Shown here piece by piece: positions 1-6,713 of a stretch of 6,713 bases of DNA (its first letter is position 1; each line of letters begins with the position of its first letter). Under the pieces are notes generated by a model, which did not search any database, was not told where the DNA came from, and was given only the letters and a program-made list of their open reading frames with translations. Source of the stretch: Clostridia bacterium (GTDB lineage Bacteria; Bacillota; Clostridia; UMGS1883); contig JAFUJG010000148.1 in the NCBI GenBank assembly GCA_017468215.1, positions 1 through 6,713 on the forward strand. Direction: 5' to 3'. The translations under genes were made by a program, and so were the position numbers.

Positions 1-2007
1 AGACTTAAGCCTTTAATCGCTGCACTTTTAGGCGTAGTTATGGTTGTTCCGATGCTAAGCGGTTGCACCGGAAGCGACAGCGGACATGACGGTGCGCTTA
101 AAGTAATCAGAATAGGAACACATGCTCAGAGTGAAGACGACCCGTTTATGATTGATGCAATCACAGGGGAACAGAACCCCGGCATGAACGCCGATAAAAA
201 GAAGGCATCTGTAACAGCTTTAAATAAGGTTAAGGATGAGCTCGGTGTTGAAATCAAGTTCGTTCAGTACTCCAGCGATTTGAAGCAGTTGCTTCTGCAG
301 ACAGTTCTCGCAGGCGACCCCTATTGTGAGCTTGCAGTTCTCTGGGGCGGTGTACAGGGTACTATTCTTTCACAGAACGTACTTCAACCCCTTGACGATT
401 ATGCAGACATATTCCATAAGGACCCCGACGGTGCATGGATTCTTCCTCAGAAAACTTTCGGTGCGTATTATCTGATGAACAGAGACCTGTTGTTCAGTAA
501 CACATGGCCTATCTGCTATAACATCACAATGGTTGAGCAGGTGCCCTCTCTTAAGGATGCATCGGGCAGAACAATTTATCCTTCGGACCTTTACTATTCG
601 GGTGAATGGACCTGGTCAAGATTTAAGGATTACATGACAAAGATAAAGCAGTATTATTCCGGCAAGAAGGCTGCCTCCGGTGCAGATATCGTAGCCTTTA
701 ATACAAACTTCACATTTTTTGGCCTTTTCGCTCTCCACTCTGTGGGCGCAGGCGTTTATGACGGCGGCGCAATGAGCTTTGATACAGATGCGGCAATTTC
801 CGCTTGTGAATTTGTTGACGACCTTATCACATCCGATATTGTAAGCTGCTCCAGTGCACAAAAGGGCGTAAGAGCTGACTCCGGCTGGCTTACAGGTACA
901 GACGCATTCTTAAGAGGCGAAACAGTTTTCACAAATGCTGCAAGATGGAGAATGGATGACTGTTCCACAACACTTGCATCCCGTGGTGAATCAATGGGCG
1001 TTATTCCGTTCCCTTATCCTGACGGAACAAACCCCCACACAGATGAAAACTCCAAGTACCGCCACGTAACTCCCATGGCTGACTCTGTTGGCTTGATGCG
1101 TGGTATCGATAAGGAAACAAGCATCATTGCTCTTGAAGCTTACAAGATGTACAAGGTTGAGTTCTATAAGGCATATGCACAGGTTGATTCCATTGCACAG
1201 TACATGGAAGAAAGAGCAAGTGCCGATGCACTTACCTTCGGTGTTGATATTTTCCATCCCGAGGTTGGCGAACACAATCTTGCAATCTGGAGAGAGTTCG
1301 GTGCTTCTCCCGCTAACGAATACTCCGAAGCCTGCGACGTAATGTGGGGCTGGAGCGATATCTTAGGCAGATCCATTTACGGTGTAAACGGTTATGCTAA
1401 GTACAGAACAGCTGTTCAGGCAAACAAACAGGAAATTTACAAAAAGCTTGAAACCATAGGCGAGGCTCTTAACAGTGATGGTGCCGTGGATGCTGTTGCT
1501 CCTTCACTTTCTTCCAAGAAGACAATCGCACTTATTGAAGGCAGTAACCCCGAGGATATTAATTGGGGCGACTACATTGGTGCCAGCGACAACGCTGACG
1601 GTGAATATGAAATTGACCGTGTAGAGATTGACTGGTCCGAGGTTGACTTCAATACAGTTGGTACATATACAGACCTGCTTAAGGCAAGTGTTACAGATAA
1701 CGGCGGCAATACAGGTTCAAGAAGCTTTACTGTTATGATTTACAGAAAAGACAACACCCAGACACCTTATCTTGTAGCAAAGGAAGTTGTTCCCGAAATC
1801 GACCGCAACAAGGATGTGTCGGAAATCAACTGGGGTCAGTACGTTGAGGTAGCTCAGGATGCTGACGGCATTGATATTTCCGGAAACATCAGTGCAGACA
1901 CAGGCTGGCTTGATGTTACTGAAAGCGGCGAATACCCTGTTGACCTTGTTGCAACAGACTATGTCGGAAACAAAGTAGAAGCGACTATTTTTGTAAAGGT
2001 AAAATAA
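1..2007 (+). CDS. Lipoprotein extracellular solute-binding protein with two C-terminal Ig-like repeats (5' end missing)
   Basis: Substrate-binding lipoprotein of a CUT1-like sugar ABC importer, expected outside the cell on a lipid anchor. Frame 1 is already open at base 1. The first codons give a signal peptide: Arg and Lys at codons 1 and 3, a hydrophobic stretch at 5-18, then the lipobox LSGC with Cys at codon 22 (bases 64-66). The ATG at 40 lies inside this hydrophobic stretch, so the real start is a few codons left of the window. Codons about 33-490 resemble type 1 solute-binding proteins: a GTH start strand, LAGDP at 103-107 followed by LWGG at 114-117, and WTWSRF at 203-208. Codons about 501-668 form two Ig-like modules. 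The gene ends TAA TGA, 23 nt before the next gene. The ligand cannot be read from the sequence; an oligosaccharide is an inference from the neighbours. The family call is firm and the exact substrate is unknown. Confidence 0.93.
   Translation, partial: RLKPLIAALLGVVMVVPMLSGCTGSDSGHDGALKVIRIGTHAQSEDDPFMIDAITGEQNPGMNADKKKASVTALNKVKDELGVEIKFVQYSSDLKQLLLQTVLAGDPYCELAVLWGGVQGTILSQNVLQPLDDYADIFHKDPDGAWILPQKTFGAYYLMNRDLLFSNTWPICYNITMVEQVPSLKDASGRTIYPSDLYYSGEWTWSRFKDYMTKIKQYYSGKKAASGADIVAFNTNFTFFGLFALHSVGAGVYDGGAMSFDTDAAISACEFVDDLITSDIVSCSSAQKGVRADSGWLTGTDAFLRGETVFTNAARWRMDDCSTTLASRGESMGVIPFPYPDGTNPHTDENSKYRHVTPMADSVGLMRGIDKETSIIALEAYKMYKVEFYKAYAQVDSIAQYMEERASADALTFGVDIFHPEVGEHNLAIWREFGASPANEYSEACDVMWGWSDILGRSIYGVNGYAKYRTAVQANKQEIYKKLETIGEALNSDGAVDAVAPSLSSKKTIALIEGSNPEDINWGDYIGASDNADGEYEIDRVEIDWSEVDFNTVGTYTDLLKASVTDNGGNTGSRSFTVMIYRKDNTQTPYLVAKEVVPEIDRNKDVSEINWGQYVEVAQDADGIDISGNISADTGWLDVTESGEYPVDLVATDYVGNKVEATIFVKVK
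1501..2004 (+). repeat. Tandem Ig-like (DUF5011-like) modules at the C terminus of the first SBP
   Basis: Two consecutive modules of about 85-90 residues lie at codons about 501-585 and 586-668 (window numbering). Each carries INWG followed by a Tyr and then a DNADG or DADG turn (INWG at codons 520-523 and 609-612). Each then has a lone Trp (545 and 636), a GTY or GEY turn, an Asp-x-x-GN motif and a closing beta strand. The order matches bacterial Ig-like domains of the DUF5011 type, in which a DGD-like turn, a G-x-Y strand and a D-x-x-GN strand recur. The domain name is by pattern only; the duplication itself is plain from the aligned residues. Confidence 0.75.
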
Positions 2008-2013
2008 TGAAAC

Positions 2014-2019
2014 GGAGGG
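2014..2019 (+). promoter_or_regulatory. Shine-Dalgarno site of the large SBP gene
   Basis: GGAGGG sits 11 nt before the ATG at 2031, in the 23-nt gap after the upstream gene. It fixes the ATG as the start. The gap contains no hairpin or promoter-like element, which supports read-through transcription from the upstream gene. Confidence 0.85.
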
Positions 2020-2030
2020 ATAAATAAAAA

Positions 2031-5000
2031 ATGGCAACTCAAGTAAAGAAACACAAGAAAAAGAACGTCGGTCTGATTGTTCTTGTATCGCTTGTTGCGG
2101 TATGTTTGCTCCTTGTTGGCCTGGCTTTCGTGCTCCCCGGTAACAGTGATACTACTGCTAATGCGGGTGTACAGAGCGAATTCGTGGATTCTTCTTACGC
2201 TGAATATCTTAAGAGCGTAGGCTACGGTCCCGAAAGTACTATTTCATCCGAAGTTGTAAACGTAGATATAACACAGTTTACTACATCGAGTGAAGACGAA
2301 GCAGAAGAACCTGCAACAGAAGACCCCACAGGTGTGGCAGAAGAAGTTGTTGATGTTATTTTTGTAGATGAAAGCATCGCTAAGGTTACAGACGGTGGCG
2401 TAGCTATCAGTGAACGTGGTAACGTAACATGGTCATTCACTGTTCCCACAGAAGGCTACTACAACCTTAAGTTCAACTACACTTCCATCGACGGTACAAC
2501 ATCCAATCCTCAGAGAACTCTCTTAATTGACGGAGAACAGCTTTTCGACGGTATGCGTCAGGTTGACTTCAAGAGAATCTGGGACAACGGCGAAATCACT
2601 TCCAAGGGCGGCAGCGAAATCCGTCCCACAGCTATCGAAGTGTTTGAAGAAGTTGAAATGTTTGTAGCTGATACAAACATGAGAACTCTTTCTCCCTATG
2701 TGTTCTTCCTTTCTGCAGGTGAACATACAATCACTCTCGAAGAAAACCGTGAGCCTGTTCAGATTAACGCTATCAGCTTTGAAAAGGCTCCCGTTGAACC
2801 TACATACGAAGAATATCTTGCACTTCATGCAAATGCTCCTGTATACGCAGGTGAAAACCTTGTAATGCAGGCTGAAAGATACGAAGGCGGCACAGTGAAG
2901 ATTACAAAGTCTTCTCCCTCCATCGGTGTTTCTACAGACTATTCCAGCTCTTACACCTATCCTTACCATCACTGGAATCAGCTTCTTAACATCGTAGGCG
3001 GCTCCAACTGGGCAACAGCAGGTGACTCCCTTACATGGACAGTTACAGTTCCCGAAGACGGCTTCTATCAGATTGCACCTCGTGCAAGACAGAACATCAA
3101 CCGTGGTGTTAAGAGCTTCAGACGAATCAAGATTAACGGTTCCGTTCCTTTCCAGGAAGCAAACAAGATTGGTTTTGACTACGCTACAAGCTTTGAAAAC
3201 TGCGTAATTTCTGACTCTCAGGGTAACCCCCTTCATTTCTACCTCAATGCAGGCGAAAACACAGTTACAATGGACGTTGTACTTGGTGACTTCGCAAATG
3301 CACTCTCCAGCGTAGAAGACAGCGTGCTTGCACTTAACAACATGTACCGTAAGGTAGTTCAGATTACCGGTACTGTTCCGGATACATATATCGACTACGA
3401 AATTGCTACAAAGGTTCCCACATTCCAGGAAACCATGGAAGAACAGGCAGAGGTGCTCTACAGTGTAGTTGACGAGCTTGTTGCTATCACCGGTGAAAAG
3501 GGTTCGGGTACAATCCAGATTGAAAAGGTAGCTCGTCAGTGTGCTCAGTTCGCTGAAGAACCCGACGACGTTGTTGACGAAATTTCTGACTTCAAGAGTA
3601 ACATCTCTGCACTTGGTACATGGATGCTTGAAATTTCTTCAATGCCTCTTGAAATCGACTCCTTTACATTCTCTGCTCCCGGCGCTGAGCTTAAGAACGC
3701 AGAACCCAACGGTCTTATCGCTGCAGCTAACGAAGCTGTAAGATTCGTTGCAACCTTCGTTGTTGACGATACACAGATTGCATCCGATGCAGCTGTTACA
3801 AGCGATGCTGTTAAGGTATGGATTGCTACAGGCCGTGACCAGGCTCAGATTATCCGTAACCTTGTGGATGGTGACTATTCGCCCTCTCACGAAAAGAGCA
3901 TTGACCTCCAGCTTATCCCTGCAGGCGTTCTTCTTCCTGCAACTCTGGCAGGTAACGGCCCCGACATTTCGCTCTCCAACGCACAGGCAAGCGTTGTAGA
4001 CTTTGCGGTTCGTGGTGCTCTTGCAGACCTTAGGCAGTTCGACGACTTTGATGCTATCGCAGCTCAGTTCAAGGACAGTGCTATTAACACAGCAAGCTAT
4101 GACGGCGGTGTGTTCGGTCTTCCCGAAACACAGTCCTTCAGTGTTCTTTTCTACAGAAGCGACATTCTTGAAGAACTCAATCTTGACGTTCCCAAGACAT
4201 GGGATGAAGTAGAAGACGCTATCAACATTCTTCATATTAATAACTACGATTTCTATATCCCCACATCAGCTATCTACTCCACACTGGTATTCCAGTATGG
4301 CGGCGACCTTTACCACGGTGCTGCAGGTACAGTTGATGAAAACGGATATGAATACGCTCCAGACGGCAGCGACTACGGTATCAGAAGTGGTCTTCGTGAC
4401 GAACCCGCAATGCTTGCATTCCAGAAGCTTACTGAGTTCTTCACAACATATGCACTTCCCGTATCCGCAGACTTCTCCAACCGTTTCAGAACAGGTGAAA
4501 TTCCGATTGGTGTTGCTGACTACACACTCTTTAACACATTGGAAATCTTCGCTCCCGAAATCAAGGGTCTTTGGGGCTTTGCTCCGCTTCCCGGCTATCG
4601 TAATCCTGTAACAGGTGAAGTTAACAACGTTGTTGTTTCCGGCTCCTCTCATACAGTAATGATGGAATCCTCCAAGAAGAAGGACGACGCTTGGGAATTC
4701 ATGAAGTGGTGGCTCGAAGAAGATACACAGGTTCAGTATGGTAATACTCTCGAAGCAATCTTGGGTAGCGGTGCAAGATATGCAACAGCTAACACTAAGG
4801 TTCTTACACAGGTGCCTTGGGCAACAAGCCAGTCTGACGTAATCCTGGAACAGTTCGACAACACAATCGGTGTTCCCGATGTTCCCGGTTACTACATGAC
4901 AGGTCGTGAAATCGACTATGCGTTCAAGGGCGTTGTAACAGACGGTCAGAACCCCAGAGAAGCTCTTTACCTTAATGTTAAGGAAATCAACGATGAACTT

Positions 5001-5066
5001 ACAAACAAGCGTGAAGAATTCCACTTAACAAGATATAACGAGGAGGGTGAAGTGGTAATTGACTAA
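2031..5066 (+). CDS. Large membrane-anchored solute-binding protein with two carbohydrate-binding-like modules
   Basis: This 1011-residue protein is more than twice the roughly 400-450 residues usual for a sugar-binding SBP. In order it shows: a basic head rich in Lys (residues 6-11); one membrane segment at 13-35; an acidic, Ser/Thr/Glu-rich linker to about 112; two beta-sandwich modules (about 113-254 and 270-450), each preceded by a Y-x-E-Y-L motif; a mostly helical region to about 590; and a C-terminal SBP domain at about 594-1000. SBP hallmarks are GNGPDI at 641-646, GLPET at 696-700 with FYRSD following at 707-711, DVPKTWDEV just after, and DAWEFMKWW at 886-894. No lipobox Cys is correctly placed, so a signal anchor is more likely than a lipoprotein; cleavage after Ala-Asn-Ala at 43-45 is an alternative. 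The ATG follows a strong SD. The stop overlaps the start of the permease gene. Its role is probably capture of a glycan or oligosaccharide and delivery to the permeases; the substrate is unknown. Confidence 0.93.
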   Translation: MATQVKKHKKKNVGLIVLVSLVAVCLLLVGLAFVLPGNSDTTANAGVQSEFVDSSYAEYLKSVGYGPESTISSEVVNVDITQFTTSSEDEAEEPATEDPTGVAEEVVDVIFVDESIAKVTDGGVAISERGNVTWSFTVPTEGYYNLKFNYTSIDGTTSNPQRTLLIDGEQLFDGMRQVDFKRIWDNGEITSKGGSEIRPTAIEVFEEVEMFVADTNMRTLSPYVFFLSAGEHTITLEENREPVQINAISFEKAPVEPTYEEYLALHANAPVYAGENLVMQAERYEGGTVKITKSSPSIGVSTDYSSSYTYPYHHWNQLLNIVGGSNWATAGDSLTWTVTVPEDGFYQIAPRARQNINRGVKSFRRIKINGSVPFQEANKIGFDYATSFENCVISDSQGNPLHFYLNAGENTVTMDVVLGDFANALSSVEDSVLALNNMYRKVVQITGTVPDTYIDYEIATKVPTFQETMEEQAEVLYSVVDELVAITGEKGSGTIQIEKVARQCAQFAEEPDDVVDEISDFKSNISALGTWMLEISSMPLEIDSFTFSAPGAELKNAEPNGLIAAANEAVRFVATFVVDDTQIASDAAVTSDAVKVWIATGRDQAQIIRNLVDGDYSPSHEKSIDLQLIPAGVLLPATLAGNGPDISLSNAQASVVDFAVRGALADLRQFDDFDAIAAQFKDSAINTASYDGGVFGLPETQSFSVLFYRSDILEELNLDVPKTWDEVEDAINILHINNYDFYIPTSAIYSTLVFQYGGDLYHGAAGTVDENGYEYAPDGSDYGIRSGLRDEPAMLAFQKLTEFFTTYALPVSADFSNRFRTGEIPIGVADYTLFNTLEIFAPEIKGLWGFAPLPGYRNPVTGEVNNVVVSGSSHTVMMESSKKKDDAWEFMKWWLEEDTQVQYGNTLEAILGSGARYATANTKVLTQVPWATSQSDVILEQFDNTIGVPDVPGYYMTGREIDYAFKGVVTDGQNPREALYLNVKEINDELTNKREEFHLTRYNEEGEVVID
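2196..3380 (+). repeat. Duplicated Y-x-E-Y-L plus beta-sandwich module inside the large SBP
   Basis: Residues 56-254 and 259-450 are two diverged copies of one unit. Each begins with a short helical motif (YAEYL at 56-60, YEEYL at 259-263). Later in each unit come a strand reading W-x-x-TVP followed by a Gly-Tyr/Phe-Tyr turn (VTWSFTVP and LTWTVTVP), a strand with an I-(D/N)-G turn, and a strand ending in (S/N)AGE(H/N)T(I/V)T. This strand order fits galactose-binding-like folds such as CBM6/CBM35. That fold is inferred from pattern and not proven. Confidence 0.7.
5042..5047 (+). promoter_or_regulatory. Shine-Dalgarno site for the permease, inside the end of the large SBP gene
   Basis: GGAGGG lies 11 nt before a TTG at 5059, the same spacing as at the previous gene. 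This spacing selects TTG 5059 as the original permease start. The GTG at 5052 is in the SBP frame and ends at the SBP stop, so it is not a permease start. The TTG overlaps the SBP stop by 8 nt, an arrangement typical of translational coupling. Confidence 0.75.
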
Positions 5067-5157
5067 GCAAAAAGTTGAAAAAGTTAAGCCTGAAAAGCAG
5101 AAGAAAAGAAAGCTTCAGTCTATGGAATGGAAAAATGCTTGGAGATTACACACATAA
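5059..5157 (+). pseudogene. Detached N-terminal fragment of the first permease, ended by in-frame TAA
   Basis: From the TTG at 5059, 32 codons are open and then TAA occurs at 5155-5157. The frame is the same as that of the permease body downstream. The encoded peptide is highly basic (many Lys, with a KKRK cluster) and ends in MEWKNAWRLHT. This looks like the cytoplasmic leader that precedes the first membrane helix in MalF/LplB-type permeases. After the stop the frame continues as KYILVLPFALIFLLF, which is a complete first helix. The fragment therefore reads as the broken 5' end of the permease gene and not as an independent gene. A real nonsense mutation and a sequencing or assembly error are both possible. 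Confidence 0.7.
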
Positions 5158-5172
5158 AAGTATATCCTTGTA

Positions 5173-6012
5173 TTGCCCTTCGCACTTATCTTCCTTCTCT
5201 TTACAGCACTTCCCGTTGCGGTGTCAATGGTATTAAGTTTTACAAACTTTAACATGCTTCAGGTGCCTGATTTTATCGCACTTGAAAACTACATCAATCT
5301 TATAGTTTTCGACGATATTTTCCTTATAGCTGTTAAGAACACCTTGTTCTTCGCTATCGTAACAGGTCCCGTCAGCTATTTGATGTGCTTTGTATTTGCG
5401 TGGATTATCAACGAACTTCCTCCCAAAATCAGAGCAATCATGGTGTGCGTATTCTACGCACCCTCTATCTCCGGTAACGCATTCGTTATCTGGAAGCTCC
5501 TTTTCTCATCAGATATGTACGGTTACATCAATGCTTACGGCTTGAAGTGGAATTTAATTTCCAGCCCCATACTCTGGTTTGAAACAGCAGAATTTATCAT
5601 GCCTATCCTCATCATTGTACAGCTTTGGCTTTCTCTTGGTGTCGGCTTCCTGTCTTTCGTTGCAGGTTTGCAGTCCCAGGATATGGCTCTTTACGAAGCC
5701 GGTGCAATCGACGGTATCAAGAACCGTTGGCAGGAACTTTGGTATATCACACTTCCGTCGATGAAACCCCAGCTCATGTTCGGTGCCGTAATGCAGATTA
5801 CATCGTCCTTCGGTGTTGCAGGCATTGCAGACCAGCTTGTTGGTTTCCCCTCGGTTGATTACGCAGGTCACTTCATTTTGAACCACCTGAATGACTACGG
5901 TAGCCTTCGTTATGAAATGGGTTATGCATCTGCAATCGCAGTAATCCTGTTCTTCGTAATGATTTTTGCTAACATTCTGGTTCAGAAGGTACTCAGAAAG
6001 GTGGGTTCGTAA
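5173..6012 (+). CDS. ABC sugar permease, MalF/UgpA/LplB-like inner-membrane subunit (body after a premature stop)
   Basis: First membrane subunit of a CUT1-type importer, expected to pair with the following gene's product. The longest stop-free reading starts at TTG 5173 and gives 279 residues; with the leader from 5059 it would be about 317, normal for the family. Hydrophobic helices are visible at about 1-23, 50-79, 87-107, 141-165, 203-225 and 250-271. The cytoplasmic EAA-like loop begins EAGAIDG at 175-181 and ends ITLP at 192-195; this loop docks on the ATPase. Gly replaces the third Ala of EAA, and the spacer to ITLP is one residue longer than in E. coli MalF. No SD lies at a usable distance from TTG 5173: GGAGA at 5141-5145 is 27 nt away. 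Expression would need reinitiation after the TAA at 5155. Two tandem TAA codons end the gene, 4 nt before the next ATG. Family certain; intactness doubtful. Confidence 0.85.
   Translation: MPFALIFLLFTALPVAVSMVLSFTNFNMLQVPDFIALENYINLIVFDDIFLIAVKNTLFFAIVTGPVSYLMCFVFAWIINELPPKIRAIMVCVFYAPSISGNAFVIWKLLFSSDMYGYINAYGLKWNLISSPILWFETAEFIMPILIIVQLWLSLGVGFLSFVAGLQSQDMALYEAGAIDGIKNRWQELWYITLPSMKPQLMFGAVMQITSSFGVAGIADQLVGFPSVDYAGHFILNHLNDYGSLRYEMGYASAIAVILFFVMIFANILVQKVLRKVGS
5998..6005 (+). promoter_or_regulatory. Weak Shine-Dalgarno site of the second permease
   Basis: AAGGTGGG, one mismatch from AAGGAGG, lies within the last codons of the first permease and 11 nt before the ATG at 6017. The same 11-nt spacing occurs at both upstream genes, which supports this start and coupling to translation of the first permease. 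Confidence 0.5.
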
Positions 6013-6016
6013 TAAT

Positions 6017-6713
6017 ATGAAAAAGTTATTTTCTAAAATAGGTGCGGCCCTTGTAAAGGTACCTCCCTTTAAGCAGATTTCAGCTTGGCTTGCACACAGA
6101 AGAATTACAAGAAGAAACCGTTCTCTCAGTGTGGATATCGCACTTACGGTATTCTTAGGCATTTTCGGTATCATCAGTGTTCTTCCTCTTTGGCTTATCG
6201 TTGTTAACGCATTCAAGCCTTTGAACGAAGTATTCATGTTCCCTCCGAAGTTCTACGTGGTTAACCCCACAATGGATAACTTCCGTGACCTGTTCCAGTT
6301 GATTGGTAACTCTTGGGTACCTTTCTCAAGATACATCTTCAACACAGTGTTCATTACTCTTTTAGGTACAATCGGTTCAGTTATCATCGCTTCCATGGCG
6401 GCATATCCCCTTGCGAAGTATAACTTCCCGGGTTCAAAATTCATGAGCAGCTTGATAGTATATTCTCTTATGTTCAACGGCTCAGTAACAGGTATCCCCA
6501 ACTACATCATCATGAGCAAAATCGGTCTTATCGATACATATTGGGCGGTTGTTCTTCCGGCTATCGGCTCTACAATGGGTCTTTACCTTATGAGAAACAA
6601 CATGACTCATATCCCGATGTCGCTTCTTGAATCCTGTAAGATTGACGGTGCCAGCGAATTCAAGATTTATTGGAAGATAGTAATGCCTCTTTCCAAGCCT
6701 GCATGGATTACAC
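6017..6713 (+). CDS. ABC sugar permease, MalG/UgpE-like inner-membrane subunit (3' end missing)
   Basis: Second membrane subunit of the importer, expected to form a heterodimer with the preceding permease. The frame from ATG 6017 stays open to the right edge, giving 232 complete codons and one extra base. A basic cytoplasmic leader of about 40 residues (HRRITRRNR at 27-35) precedes the first helix at 41-63. The sequence VVNAFKPLNEVF then FPPKFY, followed by NPTMDNFRDLF at 83-93, is typical of MalG-type subunits. Further helices lie at about 106-130, 143-165 and 174-193. The EAA-like loop begins ESCKIDG at 205-211 and ends IVMP at 221-224, with the standard nine-residue spacer; Ser-Cys replaces the two Ala. 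The missing C terminus should be some 60-70 residues, judged from the family's usual length. The start follows tandem TAA stops of the upstream gene by 4 nt. Family assignment is firm; the transported sugar is unknown. Confidence 0.92.
   Translation, partial: MKKLFSKIGAALVKVPPFKQISAWLAHRRITRRNRSLSVDIALTVFLGIFGIISVLPLWLIVVNAFKPLNEVFMFPPKFYVVNPTMDNFRDLFQLIGNSWVPFSRYIFNTVFITLLGTIGSVIIASMAAYPLAKYNFPGSKFMSSLIVYSLMFNGSVTGIPNYIIMSKIGLIDTYWAVVLPAIGSTMGLYLMRNNMTHIPMSLLESCKIDGASEFKIYWKIVMPLSKPAWIT

Noticed and set aside
2008..2030. Possible terminator or promoter between the two SBP genes
   Set aside because: The gap is only 23 nt, has no inverted repeat or T-run, and is occupied by the SD site.
2067..2135. 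Possible lipobox around Cys25 of the large SBP
   Set aside because: The Cys lies in the middle of the hydrophobic segment and is preceded by Val rather than Gly/Ala/Ser, so it does not fit a lipobox.
2523..3236. Long minus-strand open frame (237 codons) opposite the large SBP gene
   Set aside because: It lies entirely within a clear SBP coding region, is Cys-rich with no recognisable domain, and has no SD or promoter. It is a by-product of codon bias in the real gene.
3639..5024. Two further long minus-strand open frames (198 and 252 codons) opposite the SBP domain
   Set aside because: Same reasoning: unusual Cys- and Val-rich composition, no domain, and full overlap with a strongly supported gene.
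5155..5157. Recoded or reassigned stop codon
   Set aside because: Selenocysteine uses TGA and pyrrolysine uses TAG, not TAA. TAA also ends all three complete genes in the window, so reassignment is not supported.
6017..6136. Long basic N-terminal leader of the second permease as a novel domain
   Set aside because: Basic cytoplasmic leaders before the first helix are ordinary in MalG-type permeases of Firmicutes, and nothing in this one suggests a separate function.
5554..6237. Minus-strand open frame (227 codons) spanning both permease genes
   Set aside because: It crosses the junction of two well-supported genes, has no recognisable motif, and sits antisense to conserved EAA-loop coding sequence.

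Overview
The window reads as one strand of a carbohydrate-uptake operon from a Gram-positive, probably an uncultured Clostridia/Firmicutes member such as a gut Oscillospirales or Lachnospirales species. This placement is an inference. It rests on strong GGAGG-type Shine-Dalgarno sites, a lipobox-type lipoprotein, codon choices such as CTT, ACA, AAG and CCC, and the CUT1-like makeup of the transport genes. No rRNA or other marker gene is present to confirm it. Everything supported lies on the + strand, and the genes are tightly packed.

Layout: (1) Positions 1-2007 hold a lipoprotein solute-binding protein (SBP). Its true start lies left of the window, and it ends in two Ig-like repeats. (2) Positions 2031-5066 hold a second, much larger SBP of 1011 residues. 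It has an N-terminal membrane anchor, two related beta-sandwich (carbohydrate-binding-like) modules, a helical middle region and a C-terminal SBP domain. (3) Positions 5059-6012 encode a MalF/UgpA/LplB-like permease whose 5' part is cut by an in-frame TAA at 5155-5157. The intact body runs from a TTG at 5173. (4) Positions 6017-6713 hold a MalG/UgpE-like partner permease that runs off the right edge. Gaps are 23 nt, an 8-nt overlap and 4 nt, so the genes are very probably co-transcribed and translationally coupled. No promoter, terminator, RNA gene, mobile element or CRISPR array is seen.

Working together: the two binding proteins would capture a sugar or oligosaccharide outside the membrane and hand it to the permease pair. 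No ATPase gene lies in the window; it may be beyond the edges or shared from elsewhere in the genome, as is common for CUT1 importers. The two unusual points are the premature stop in the first permease and the pairing of two differently built SBPs, each with extra surface modules, with one permease pair.
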